From Gari tellinella (lineage: Eukaryota; Mollusca; Bivalvia; Cardiida; Psammobiidae): a stretch of 64,000 nucleotides of DNA. Every line of letters starts with the position of its first letter. The stretch's first letter is position 1. A program made the translations under genes and the position numbers. Shown one piece after another: positions 50,493-60,597 of the stretch. The notes under the pieces were generated by a model. It was not told where the DNA came from. It saw only the letters and a list, made by a program, of their open reading frames with translations, and ran no database searches. The stretch spans positions 57,155,246 to 57,219,245 of the forward strand of contig OV277866.1 of the NCBI GenBank assembly GCA_922989275.2, read 5' to 3'.

Positions 50493-51014
50493 AAATACGC
50501 TATTCCTACTCACTTTCAGCGTTTCTTACGCGTTTCTTACGCATTTATTATCCGTTTCGTTAAACGGGTTTCCTAGCCGTTTCTTTACGCGTTTCTTTAC
50601 GCGTTTAAAAGAGCCCGGGTGTCGGTCTTAATTTTCTAAAGAATACTCCTGAAATATTGACTCGGGTCATTCACAAAGTGAGCAAAACATCAAATATTCC
50701 GACATTTCATGCGGTAAGTAAAGATTGCAGTCGTTACCGTAGCGGCGAGTCCAATGCAAGTCTGTCGCGACGGGTGGTTTGTTGATTTATGGGTCTGGTG
50801 TTACTAATCGGATTAGTGGGTTTTTCATCGATAAGATCCGAAATCTCCGCGTGAAACGCACCAATCGCAACATCTCTGGTATAATCGTTTATTTACGCGT
50901 TTAAACGCGTTAAATTCGTTAGGCGTTTAAGCGTTCGTTAAGCGTTCGTTAACCCTTCACTATGCGTTTCTTACACATAGATTAACGCTTAAATGGGTCG
51001 GAATAGCGTATTTA
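50493..51014 (+). mobile_element. Terminal-inverted-repeat element, 522 bp
   Basis: Ends AAATACGCTATTCCTACTCA and GGTCGGAATAGCGTATTT. Subterminal arrays GCGTTTCTTACGCGTTTCTT and CTTTACGCGTTTCTTTACGC left; CGTTCGTTAAGCGTTCGTTA right. The right 187 bp match 45902-46092. Superfamily not assigned. Confidence 0.7.
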
Positions 51015-51249
51015 CCACTGTAATTGGTTAAGGAGCCCTCTAGCCAGGGTCGGCAATGTTTGTTTTACTTTTAGCTTTCTGCATTATTTTCTAACAGTAA
51101 CTTATAAACTTAACATAAATTGACTGTTTCTAAAAATTGACATAGTCATAACTATGAAAAATGCATCATAAAGATGGTTAAATAATTTTGCAGTATCCGA
51201 TGCTACGAAATAATTATGGTAAAGTCGTGAGAAAATTCATTCATCGTGT
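51015..51249. other. No recognisable feature
   Basis: AT-rich. Confidence 0.45.
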
Positions 51250-51440
51250 TACACTATAATAATAATAATAATAATAATAATAACGTCTTTATTTACTGAG
51301 GCTACACATTTAGGCAAGCCCAAACTTCCATGTGGGCCTCGACTAATAAGTAAAAGAATGGCATACGCTTTATATGAAAGTAATGCAAAAACATCTTACA
51401 TGCGATTTCTGCTTGGATTTCATGTTTTTAAATGCCAACA
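51250..51440 (-). mobile_element. Retroelement 3' end with ATT tail
   Basis: Read on the minus strand: GCCCACATGGAAGTTTGGGC, CTAAATGTGTAGCCTCAG, TAAATAAAGACGTTATTATT then (ATT)n. AATAAA plus a trinucleotide tail is usual for non-LTR elements and their SINEs. The 5' limit is uncertain. Confidence 0.5.
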
Positions 51441-51473
51441 GCCCTTAACACGGAAAGCAAGCATGTTTTGAGT

Positions 51474-51690
51474 TAACCTTTTGAACCATCGTCAGGTATA
51501 TGTGTTCTTTTCAAACAATGTACGCATGGGGAGTGCAGACGTCCTATGCAACAGTCAAGACCGAGGTCAAAGGGTTCATAAGAAAAAAAACCTATATAGT
51601 CAAAAATGTACCAGACGAAATTGGAAACTGGAATTGTTCATTTGAAGTATCAGGGAAAATAGGGTGTAAAAGTGGGACTTTTCTGTATAC
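51474..51690 (+). mobile_element. TT-1 relic
   Basis: GTTAACCTTTTGAACCATCG, GTGCAGACGTCCTATGCAAC AGTCAAGACC, GGAAACTGGAATTGTTCATT TGAAG. Hairpin lost. The 136-codon frame starting here is mostly repeat. Confidence 0.55.
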
Positions 51691-51868
51691 GAACAAGTTA
51701 CATGCAGTTACCTCCCTTAGCACTAACGTTATTTCAAGTATCGTTTTGTTAGACTTGTTCGGTGTGTGTGACAACCACATTCAATGTCGTCAGGATTTAT
51801 GGCGATATCCCGCTGAACAACAAAAGCTCTGTACACTTCAACATTCACCAACAGCGGGTGACAAACTA

Positions 51869-52063
51869 CAGCCAAACCTTGATACCTCGAAATTTCTTAA
51901 ATCGACCTAACCAGTATCTCTACAATTGAATTTTATCTATCGTGAGCTCACTTAATCAAACATATCCGTATTTCAAAGTTAAAAACGTGGCATAGCCACG
52001 TTTTTAACTTTGTAATACGGGTATGTTGACTTAAGTGAGATTGAGATATCGGAGAGTCTACTG
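51869..52063 (+). mobile_element. Tigger-like MITE
   Basis: 195 bp, TA/TA, CAGCCAAACCTTGATACC left and GATATCGGAGAGTCTACTG right. Strong palindrome TTCAAAGTTAAAAACGTGG C ATAGCCACGTTTTTAACTTT near 51974-52013. Confidence 0.68.
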
Positions 52064-52065
52064 TA

Positions 52066-52612
52066 AGTTACATGTAGTTGTGCAAGTGTGCAAAAAGGTG
52101 GGTCCCAGATTCTTCTTTCGTATGTTATCGCCTTATCGGCTTCTCGCATACAGACACTCTCTCAAGGCACAGTAAATTCTGCATTAAACAAATGATTTAA
52201 GCAATATTAAACCGGGTATATTTATAAGTATAGCCCATGTCGTTTAATGCAGGGAAAACGTAACACAGACAGCTATTAAAGGAGCCTTCTGCATTACCTT
52301 TGTCCTGAAATACGCTCAAACCTCCCTATAGAAAGGAAGTATCTTTTTTGTTAAAGCTTGGTTATGGGAGGTAGTGATGTTGTGTTGCCGCATCTTTCTT
52401 CGCAAAACCTGATTGATTTTCCAGAAGTAAGATATCTTGTATTGCGTGTAAGTAAACGCATCATATCCACTAAAATAATATTGCAAATAAATTATGATTT
52501 TGTTGATATATATCTTTTACTTGTATCAAGTCAAGGCACACACTAACAAACAGTTACGAAACTTTTCTTGTTCTTCAATAATCGTATATGTATCTATGCT
52601 GAACCCTTAAAT
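52066..52612. other. Mostly featureless
   Basis: A worn TA-2-type hairpin (GGGAAAACGTAACACAGAC ... GGAGCCTTCTGCATTACC) lies near 52251-52309; no other structure. Confidence 0.4.
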
Positions 52613-52614
52613 CC

Positions 52615-52692
52615 AATGCAGAAAGTGTGGAGCCAAATCAGACACCGAACCATTTGGTGACTCGCCAGGTTCCAAACTTTTGGGCATCGGTA
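52615..52692 (+). repeat. Hairpin relic
   Basis: GTGTGGAGCCAAATCAGACA CCGAACC, ATTTGGTGACTCGCC, GGTTCCAAAC. Confidence 0.45.
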
Positions 52693-52890
52693 TCTATCTG
52701 CATGGATTTTTAACTTAAAAAACAATAGTGAATACAGTTCGAAATTGTTTTTGCCCTCAAATTAAGTTAGAATTCAATATAATTTTAATTATAAAATTAA
52801 AATAATAAATTATTGAAAGTAAAGTTTCTTACATCTAAACACTGAAACTGATCGTTGGTTCGACGTGTTGATGACAGTTCGTATAACGTA

Positions 52891-53067
52891 CAGTCAACCC
52901 ATATTGAGCGGACATTTAAAATTTGAGTCCGACCAGTTTCCAAATTGTTTTCCACTCAGATGGAAACAACTCGCCAGACTTTAGAAACTTGACTTTTTCT
53001 TAATTTTATTGAATTTCAGTTGAGTTAAGTTTAATTTAAACAGGTAAATATAACATCTTCTCTACTG
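52891..53067 (+). mobile_element. Tigger-like left end fused to a TA-1 right half
   Basis: CAGTCAACCCATATTGAGCG looks pogo-like. From CCAAATTGTTTTCCACTCAG it is TA-1, ending ATCTTCTCTACTG. Confidence 0.5.
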
Positions 53068-53079
53068 TAGGTTAAAGTA

Positions 53080-53328
53080 AGAGTGGAGCAAAAGTTATTC
53101 TTTCCCAATAAACGCGTTTACGCTCAAACTACTATTTCCAATAAAAAACCGTTTGGAGGCAGATCAGACGCCGGGTAACCCGGCGTCTGATCAGGCTCCA
53201 AACTGTTTGCCACTCAGCTTAATATCAATAACCAAAATTGTCAAAAAGTAGCTATTTTCTACATTTTAGTGTTTTCCATTTGCGTTTCATTTGCGTTTAA
53301 ACGGGAAATAATAACGTTTTCTCCACTG
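53080..53328 (+). mobile_element. TA-1 subtype B
   Basis: AGAGTGGAGC to TTTTCTCCACTG. Full hairpin with A/A mismatch (GGCAGATCAG / CTGATCAGGC). Confidence 0.88.
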
Positions 53329-53520
53329 TATCAATGCGTCGTCATATTGCCTTCAAAAACAAGTTTAAGTGTTTCTCAGGAAAAGCTAAATTGGGGTTTC
53401 CCATCAACCATAATCTTGACAGGTAGAATTGTGGCTGATGACTACCGGGGTGAGGGGAAAAGGAACATGCGCCGAGTATACTGTTACATGGGAAATGCGT
53501 AATGTTGAGCAGCCTAGGTA

Positions 53521-53766
53521 CAGTGGAGAAAACGTTATTATTTCCTAATAAACGCGTTTACGCTAAAACTACGATTTCCAATACAAACCGTTTGTAGCCA
53601 GATCAGACGCCGGGTAGCCCGGCGTCTCATCCGGCTCCAAATAGTTTGCCGCTCAGCTTAATATCAATAACCAACATTGTCAAAAAGTAGTTGTTTTCTA
53701 CATTTAAGTGTTTTGCGTTTCGGTTTCATTTGTGTTTAAACGGGAAAGAATACGTTTTCTCCACTA
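53521..53766 (+). mobile_element. TA-1 subtype B, complete
   Basis: 246 bp, CAGTGGAGAAAACG to GTTTTCTCCACTA. Stem GTAGCCAGATCAGACGCC...GGCGTCTCATCCGGC. The CAATACAAACCGTTTG left stem base matches the copy at 53080, so these two may be sister copies. Confidence 0.92.
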
Positions 53767-53777
53767 TAAACGTCATT

Positions 53778-53965
53778 TGTAGTGGAGAAGATGTTATTCT
53801 TTCCAAATGAACTCGTTTTTGCTGAATAATTATATCTATTTAAAACAATTTTATGCCAGATCTGCGTCTGATTGGGCTCCAAACTCACGGTTTGCCACTT
53901 TAGATTAAAAGAAATCGTCAATATTTACAAAACATTTATGCATTTCGTTCGATACATTTAGAAAT
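53778..53965 (+). mobile_element. TA-1 old copy, right end missing
   Basis: AGTGGAGAAGATG (leading C lost), CAAATGAACTCGTTTTTGC, half stem TCTGCGTCTGATTGGGC. Confidence 0.62.
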
Positions 53966-53983
53966 TTACTTCGGTTATCTGTA

Positions 53984-54110
53984 CAGTGGAGAAGAGCTTC
54001 CCGTTTAAATGAAACGAAACACAAGCGCAATAAATAAATCTTATATGGTTCCCAACTGTTTGTAATGGAACAAAATCTGTTTTAAGCTTAAACGCCTTTC
54101 ATGATTGCAT
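53984..54110 (-). mobile_element. TA-1 with central deletion
   Basis: CAGTGGAGAAGAGC, AAATGAAACGAAACACAAGC, then TATGGTTCCCAACTGTTTG; hairpin apex and left arm gone. Confidence 0.6.
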
Positions 54111-54244
54111 TAAGAATAATGTCTTATTTACGGCATGTTGCAATTGTAATACAATTTAGAATGCAAACGGCTAAATGACCACTCCTCTCAACTTTATACT
54201 GTGTATCGCCTTTATTACATGCTTTAGAAATGGATTTTTATTGT

Positions 54245-54480
54245 CGCTTAAAACCTCCTTACGTTATTATTGTCCAATAAACACATTGTTGTGCTTATGC
54301 TAATATTTTCTATTGCTATTGCTAGGGGAAACACTGCGTCTGATCTGGCTGTAAACTGAATGCCATTCAGATCAAACGAGATCGGGAGAAGTTTCAAAGA
54401 GCTATAATTTTGCACCTTGAAATGAATTTCGTTTGTATGCCGTTTCGTTTAAACGGACAATAATGCCGTCTTCTCCATTG
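54245..54480 (+). mobile_element. TA-1 old copy
   Basis: GTCCAATAAACACATTG, CTGCGTCTGATCTGGCTG, GTATGCCGTTTCGTTTAAAC and GTCTTCTCCATTG. Confidence 0.62.
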
Positions 54481-54544
54481 TATTTTTAAATCTGTATTTG
54501 ATATTGCCTAAATTGCATGTTTCGGTAATTAATTGTTTAATCTC

Positions 54545-54574
54545 ATTTTAAACTGCCATATGAAACGACTGATA
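54545..54574 (+). repeat. Flanking direct repeat, copy 1
   Basis: TTTTAAACTGCCATATGAAA CGACTGATA directly before the TA-1; recurs at 54857-54885. Confidence 0.8.
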
Positions 54575-54822
54575 CATTGGAGAAGACATTAATTTTTCCC
54601 AATAAACGCGTTTGTGCTAAACAAGTATTATTTCAACTGCAACATGGTTTGAGCCAGATCAGACGTCGTTTAACCTCGCGTGTGACCAGGCTTTAAAATA
54701 TTTGCTTCTCAGATAATAGTAAAACGTAAACATTCTTTAAAATGTGATTTTCTAAAGTTTATTGCATTGCGTTTGCGTTTACGTTGCGTTTAAACGGGCA
54801 AAGAATAACGTCTTCTCCACGG
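54575..54822 (+). mobile_element. TA-1 between direct repeats
   Basis: 248 bp, CATTGGAGAAGACA to GTCTTCTCCACGG. Hairpin GCCAGATCAGACGTCG...CGTGTGACCAGGC. Confidence 0.85.
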
Positions 54823-54856
54823 TACACGATTCAGCAATGGGTGCTTTATTGTCGTT

Positions 54857-54885
54857 TTAAACTGCCATATGAAACGGCTGATAAT
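54857..54885 (+). repeat. Flanking direct repeat, copy 2
   Basis: TTTTAAACTGCCATATGAAA CGGCTGATA, one base different from copy 1. The preceding TTTATTGTCG also resembles TTTAATCTCA before copy 1. Confidence 0.8.
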
Positions 54886-54961
54886 TGTAGTGTTAATTGA
54901 GAAGTTTTCTTTTAATTACTTCACCATAGAGTTGCTATCGACATTTCATTTCATTACGGCC

Positions 54962-55092
54962 ATTAACCATTCTCCTGCCGAAATACCGTCTGCTTTTGCA
55001 ATTGTCTTATATTTTGCAATCATTTTAGATCGAGAAGAGAGGCCGAGTAACTTTGCGTCTCATCTTGATCCAAGTTATGTGCAAATACTCAC
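54962..55092 (+). mobile_element. TT-2 relic
   Basis: TTAACCATTCTCCTGCCG, ACCGTCTGCTTTTGC, AGAGGCCGAGTAACTTTGCG TCTCATCTTGATCC. Confidence 0.5.
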
Positions 55093-56178
55093 ATTTAGGG
55101 TGCTTAAAGTTTACTTTAGTATTATATAGATTAGAATATTTCAATTACAAATTGTTTGGTATCTGTTACTATTTATTATGTGAGAATGATATACCGCTGT
55201 TCTGAAGTACAACGTCATAGACCTTTACGATCCTTTTTATCTCTAATAAACGCGCCTTTTAATACAAACCTTTGCTGCTAAAACGGTAAAACCTGTATCA
55301 AGTGGACACTATGGTTAACATCAGTTCGTTGTTGTTGGAATGTACATGTAGTTTGAAATTAATATCAGGCAGCATGCTTATAACATTTAAGATGAGTAAA
55401 TACGCCTATAAATACCTCTAGACATTGCTACACTTAGAAAAGTAGTCTTTAACTAGGACGTTCTAGAGATAAATCATGGATGGTATTTCAAGTATAAAGG
55501 CTTAAAGCAGGCACAAAGTACAGCTAAATGTAGCGGAGCAAATAACTGTAACAATCGTTCACTTTCTGAAACAAGCACCAACATTAGCACATCTACACAT
55601 TTCGGTTCGCTCTAATGAAACAAAACCGTTAGCCATATAACATTAAAGACGATTGTCGCCATGGACTATTACAGAAATTTAGCATTTTGCAACGAAATCG
55701 CAAGCAAATTCTATTTCAATGCAATAGTCTGTGTTTCAAACAACGAGGTTTTGCAACAGAAACCCATTTGAGTATGTGTGCCGTTGTTGGTGCTAGTTTC
55801 CAGAAGTGAACTATTCTTCTTTGATGAACGACTATGTGCTCCACTAAGCAAACTGTTCCATCAGAGGCAATCTACTTTACGTTCAACCTCATTTTACTGA
55901 TAAACTGTATTCGAACTATTGAAGCAGACTATGGGAAAAGGGTTAATACTTGCAATACATGTGCATGAACATGATTATGCATGTGCTTGTACTAGAAGAC
56001 ATCCATGGAAACCTTTCTGGACCTATGTATTATTATGAATGCCTTAATATCGTGTATTCAAAAGCGTAAGCTAATATTCTTGGTACCTAATGTAGTTTTC
56101 GTACTAGTGATTTAGTGCTTCTGAGTCAGAGAAAATGGAACCTTTTCCTATTCCTTGCCAAAACTAATTGCACTTGTA
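55093..56178. other. Low-information kilobase
   Basis: A TT-type right end with CTTTACGTTCAACC, GAAGCAGACTATGGG and AAAGGGTTAA lies at about 55875-55953. Nothing else is recognisable. Confidence 0.45.
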
Positions 56179-56411
56179 CAGTGGAGAAAACGTTAAACGC
56201 AAACGAAACGCAAACGCAACACACTAAAATGTAGAAAATGATGACATTATGACAATTCTAACTAATCATGTTAGTCTGAGTGACAAACAGTTTGGAGCCT
56301 GATCAGACGCCGGGTACCCCGGCGTCTGATCAGGCTCCAATCTGTTTGCGATGGAAATAAACGGTTTGGCGTAATCTCGTTTATTGGGAAAGAATACCGT
56401 TTTCTCCATTG
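56179..56411 (-). mobile_element. TA-1 with deleted left arm piece
   Basis: CAGTGGAGAAAACG runs straight into TTAAACGCAAACG (TTCTTTCCCG missing). Stem CCTGATC / GATCAGG is matched here (T opposite A) and the apex is GGGTACCCC. Shares TA 56412-56413 with the next copy. Confidence 0.87.
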
Positions 56412-56413
56412 TA

Positions 56414-56695
56414 CAATGGAGAAGACGGTTTTCTTTACTGTTTAAATTAAACTAAACGCAAACGCAATGAAATGTAAAGAATAACATTTTATCAAAATAG
56501 AGGACAGTTAATTTTATCCCAGTTGCAGACAATTTGGATTCTGGTTGGACGCCAGGCTACGCTGCGTCTGGTCTGACTCCAAAGTGTTTGTGGTGGAAAT
56601 AGTTGCTTCATTTCCAAACTTTTTCATTGAACAATATTGTTTTATTACAAAATTATGTATCGGGAAATAATAACATAACGTCGTTGCCGCTCTAC
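56414..56695 (-). mobile_element. TA-1 old copy, tandem with previous
   Basis: CAATGGAGAAGACGG, AACTAAACGCAAACGC, hairpin TTGGATTCTGGTTGGACGCC AGGC with mirror; right part elongated and worn. Confidence 0.7.
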
Positions 56696-56729
56696 AATGA
56701 CGCGTCTAGTGCATACATGCAGCTCTTAA

Positions 56730-56954
56730 CCAATTCATGCCGAGTGGGTTCTTCAATGCATAAAAATTAACAATTATATTGGATTAGTTCATTTTTATGT
56801 TAGGTGTGCCTGGTCTAAAGTTCTCTTTTCGTTTTATTTAAGATTGAAATTCCTACATGTATCAGCAGAGAGTGTAGACTGATCAGACGCCGCTTAATCA
56901 GAGTCTTCACTGTTTGCCTATGTCCCTTTTTATGGGACGCTAGACCCAAATGGG
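56730..56954 (+). mobile_element. TT-3 MITE with CATGTA insertion
   Basis: TTAA at 56726-56729 and 56955-56958. Ends CCAATTCATGCC / GACCCAAATGGG. GAAATTCCTACATGTATCAG C replaces GAAATTCCTATCAGC. Hairpin apex shortened (CAGACGCCGCTTAATCAGAG). Confidence 0.8.
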
Positions 56955-57278
56955 TTAAGTACCCTCAGGGTTAATTGAGATAATTTTCAAACATAATTTG
57001 CTGTATTCATATGAATGAAATTTGAAATTAAATTCACAATTCGTTTGATTGGTTAATTGACAAAAGTAATGGAGTACTTGCCTTAGTTCACAATATTGGT
57101 AACTTTTAACACAAATAGACTACGCATACCCATTTATACAATATATCTAAATGAGTTTCGCCCTTGTTGTACAATATTTAGTAATGATATTTTATTGTAA
57201 TTAATAAATGCATTACATTTACATGTACATACGTATACTGCTGTCTATGAATCTTAAAATCATTCCAAAATAGCAAAC

Positions 57279-57345
57279 AATATAGACCCGAATGAGATTC
57301 TACTTTTAGCGGCGATTCATCTGGGCCTTCATGATTTTCCAACGT
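57279..57345 (+). repeat. Hairpin relic (TT-1/TT-3 type)
   Basis: AGCAAACAATATAGACCCGA ATGAG and GGCGATTCATCTGGGCC. Confidence 0.4.
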
Positions 57346-57459
57346 CTTTTTTGTATGAAACAATGAATTAAGAAGTTAAGCGTGGGGCGCTTTGTGATAA
57401 ACCTCAATAAACCTCTTCTCGTGTACGTGACTCTGGTTTAACAATAAATAATTAATATA

Positions 57460-57710
57460 CAGTGGAAAAGACGTTATTCTTATCCAACAAACACGTTTGT
57501 GGCAAACCAATTACACGCAGTTCTATTGCAAACAGTTTGAAGCCTGATCAGACGCCGGGTAACCCGGCGTCTGATCAGGCTCCAATCTGTTTGCAACTCA
57601 GATTTCAACGAACTGTCATCTAATCAATGAGCTGCTATTTCCTACATATTATTGCAGCACGTTTGCGTTCCGTTTCGTTTAAAAGGAAACGATTAACATC
57701 TTCTCCACTG
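57460..57710 (+). mobile_element. TA-1 subtype B, complete
   Basis: 251 bp, TA/TA, CAGTGGAAAAGACG to CATCTTCTCCACTG. Left stem CCTGATC opposite GATCAGG, fully matched. Confidence 0.9.
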
Positions 57711-57829
57711 TAGTAGTACTATTCGCAGATCTTTATAAGGAATGATTCAGTGTCGTCAGAAAGCATGAGAATACAGTAAAACTTATTTCAACCTGCCTAC
57801 CTTTGAAAAAAGCACGTGACTGACTACTA

Positions 57830-57905
57830 TAATACATGTAGGATAAAAGTAAAGAAAACATATATTGTAGAAACTTTCTGTTTTGCGTCTGTCTTGCATT
57901 AAGCT
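57830..57905. repeat. TA-2-type hairpin
   Basis: ACATGTAGGATAAAAGTAAA G ... AACTTTCTGTTTTGCGTCTG TCTTGCAT; apex GCTCC not kept. Confidence 0.45.
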
Positions 57906-57959
57906 GCCAAATTCTTTACTTTAATAAAGAGGTCAGTGTTTTGAAATTATGCGACTCTC

Positions 57960-58062
57960 TAAAGACTGGCGACAGCTTAATGTAAGTAAAAGTAGGAATT
58001 TCTGTTTTACTTGTGTACTGCACTAGAGGCATTCTGCATTATATTTCTGCTGCATTAGGCCT
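57960..58062. repeat. TA-2-type hairpin relic
   Basis: GACAGCTTAATGTAAGTAAA AGTAGG ... TTCTGTTTTACTTGTGTAC and a second TTCTGCATTATATTTCTGC arm. Confidence 0.4.
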
Positions 58063-58166
58063 TCACATTCCATTAAATACGGACACAACACAATTCCACC
58101 TAGTGTCGGCTTAACATTAGTTTGTCTGTCTCGCGTGCAAGGTGTAGTATTACTATTACCTTGGTA

Positions 58167-58412
58167 CAGTGGAGAAAACGTTATTCTTTCCCAATAAACG
58201 CGTTTACGCTAAAACTATTATTTCTATTGCAAACAGTTTGGAGCCAGATCAGACGCCGGGTTACCCGGCGTCTGATCTGGCTCCAAACTGTTTGCCACCA
58301 AGATAAACATGAATTATCGAAATTATCCCAAAGTTGTACTTTTCTACGTTTTAGTGTTTTGGGTTTGCGTTTCGTTTCGTTTAAACGGGAAAGAATAACG
58401 TTTTCTCCACTG
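58167..58412 (+). mobile_element. TA-1 subtype B with a fully matched stem
   Basis: 246 bp; left flank TA, right flank CA. CCAGATC opposite GATCTGG, so the usual A/A mismatch is absent; stem pairs without interruption. Confidence 0.93.
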
Positions 58413-58699
58413 CATTTGTGGTGGAATTCATTCCAGGGTGTCTTGTCTACCTGTCTCGGTGCCATCACGTGAATCTCTCTTTAAGTTTTAACCCTTACTA
58501 CAGTACAACCTGTGTTCATTGGCCATTTTTCAATTGTACATGTATTCAGAAACACTCATGATAACTGCTTGATACAGGGCGGCGAGGGTACTACGGAAAG
58601 CTTCCGTATTAGCTTTCAGATTCTGCATAACTTTCATCTTGATTAAGTCTTACATGTAACCAGCCAGTAAGGGTACATTGTTTCATCTCATCATAAGTA

Positions 58700-58946
58700 C
58701 AGTGGAGAAAACGTTATTCTCTTCCAATAAGCGCGTTTACGCTAAAACGTTTATTTCCATTGTAAACAGTTTGGAGCCAGATCAGACGCCGGAAAACCCG
58801 GCGTCTGATCAGGCTCCAAACTGTTTGTAACTCAGACTAACATGCTTAGTTAGAATTGTCAAAATGTCATCCTTTTCTACATTTTAGTGTGTTGGGTTTG
58901 CGTTTCGTTTGCGTTTAAACGGGAAAGAATAACTTTTTCTCCACTG
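58700..58946 (+). mobile_element. TA-1 subtype B, complete
   Basis: 247 bp, TA/TA, CAGTGGAGAAAACG to TTTTTCTCCACTG; apex GGAAAACCC; A/A mismatch. Confidence 0.92.
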
Positions 58947-59214
58947 TATATTGAGTCGTCGCAAATATAGGGGTTACTGCACAATCTGTCTTTGTTAATT
59001 ACATTCGTCCAAATTTAAGCTTGGAAGTCATCTATATTTCATTGATTTAGTTTCTTGCATTAAATGCCAATAAAGGTACACTATTAGTTCAGGTACATGT
59101 ATACATGTAACAAGCAATGAAGACCTTGATTACATTCTATATAAATTAATATTCTGATCTAGGTCGAATGCAATGCAATACAATGTTGAATATATCAACC
59201 ACTCTAAAATAATC

Positions 59215-59362
59215 ATTATCGATTGATTTTAATCTGAGCGGTAAACAGTTTGAAACTTGATCAGACAGGTTACTCAGCTTCTGATCAGGCTCCGAACTGT
59301 TACAATCGAACATAATTGTTTATACATAAGCGTGTACATTAGGAAGGATTAACATCTGTTCC
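59215..59362 (-). mobile_element. TA-1 right-half relic
   Basis: TGAGCGGTAAACAGTTTG, CTTGATCAGACAGGTTAC, CTGATCAGGCTCC, CATAAGCGTGTACATTAGG. Confidence 0.55.
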
Positions 59363-59631
59363 AATAAATCTTTCAATTGTTAAATATCTGCATGTTTATC
59401 ATTTAATCCGAACCGAACGTTATACTATACATGTAAGCGATTCAAACATATTGTGTTTTACCTTTAGAGATTATTTGTTGTCAGGTCGCTTATGAAACTG
59501 GCCCTTTATACACCTATCTGATAAATCATCATTGAGAGTTGAAGTTCCCCCAAATAATTAAAGGAGTGGTTGAGGGGCTAGATTGAATAAACTCGTGACA
59601 AAAAGGTAGACAAGTAGGTTTCTTTATAATG

Positions 59632-59760
59632 TACAGTAAATCGTGTATTAGGCGACGATTCAGGAAAGAAGCGCGGAGACATAGGAGTTTTCTGTATTAT
59701 TGTTTATCCTGCTTTAAGCAACAACATAAACTTGTCTACTTTACATGGCTCTTCTATTGA
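59632..59760 (+). mobile_element. TA-2 relic
   Basis: CAGTAAATCGTGTATTAGGC left end, AGGAGTTTTCTGTATTATTG and CCTGCTTTAAGCAAC hairpin side. Confidence 0.45.
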
Positions 59761-59789
59761 GTGATCGCTTAAAATAGATCAAATTATAA

Positions 59790-59883
59790 AGTGGGAAAGA
59801 GTTATTCTTTCCAAACTATATTTCATTTGTAATGCGTTTGCGTTTCGTTTGCGTTTAAACGGGAAAGAATAGCTTCTCCACTG
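59790..59883 (+). mobile_element. Minimal TA-1 (94 bp), interior deleted
   Basis: AAGTGGGAAAGAGTTATTC joined at TTCCAAACTATATTTC to the right arm GCGTTTGCGTTTCGTTTGCG and GCTTCTCCACTG. Everything between, including the hairpin, is gone. Confidence 0.8.
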
Positions 59884-60467
59884 TAAGAATGTTCTTAAGG
59901 TGTAATGACTGCCTTGATGGTACTTGTCGTTTTCCTTACTTTTAAATAAAACGAAACCATTACACGATTGTAGTATTTGGCACGTGCCTCTAATTATGTT
60001 ACAGCAAAATGTCATGGCTTAGTGATTGGAAAGAGATAACCTCCATTTCGACTTTAAAAGAACCATGGAACTGTCAAGAAATAACTGTTATTAATTAAGA
60101 TTAAAAAGTCACGAAAATCCTCACCAAAGCCGGATTATAGCTGTTTAAAAGAAAACAACTTCAATTTTACGAGCGCTTTAATAAAGTCAACAAAAATCGA
60201 AGTGTAATTAAAAATTCACTTTTTTTGTCAAGTGCCCTGATTTGAGAGGAACGGTGATAATTAGAATTGTAGTACTATTTGAACAAGGGGAGTGTCTAAT
60301 TTTCGTGCTGCATAATGATACACGCTTAAACAAGAAGGCAAAAACACAATCTTGGCAGAAGCTTGCTTTGTCATCTTAGAAAAAGGAAGATGACACTTGA
60401 GGCACTGCTTAGCAGCTTGACCTGAAATCGTTTTCAACAGAGTACCTTTCTACTTTTTGCCAGTTTG
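59884..60467. other. No recognisable feature
   Basis: About 580 bp free of element motifs; AT-rich. Confidence 0.5.
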
Positions 60468-60577
60468 CAACGGAGAAGACGTTATTCTTTCCTGTTTAAA
60501 CGAAATGAAACGTAACCGCAATACAATGAAATGTAGGAAATAACAGGTTCTGAAAAGGTAGGACGATACTCCAATGT
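60468..60577 (-). mobile_element. TA-1 left-half fragment
   Basis: CAACGGAGAAGACG, TTTAAACGAAATGAAACG, ATGTAGGAAATAACAGG, then ACTCCAATG. Confidence 0.6.
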
Positions 60578-60597
60578 ATAACAGTAATTTCTGCTAG

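Noticed and set aside
51500..51910. A 136-codon frame starting at 51500
   Set aside because: It begins inside a TT-1 relic and ends inside a Tigger-like MITE, with no recognisable domain.
53334..53502. Frame after a TA-1 end encoding a short basic peptide
   Set aside because: Its first part is TA-1 right arm and the rest has no support.
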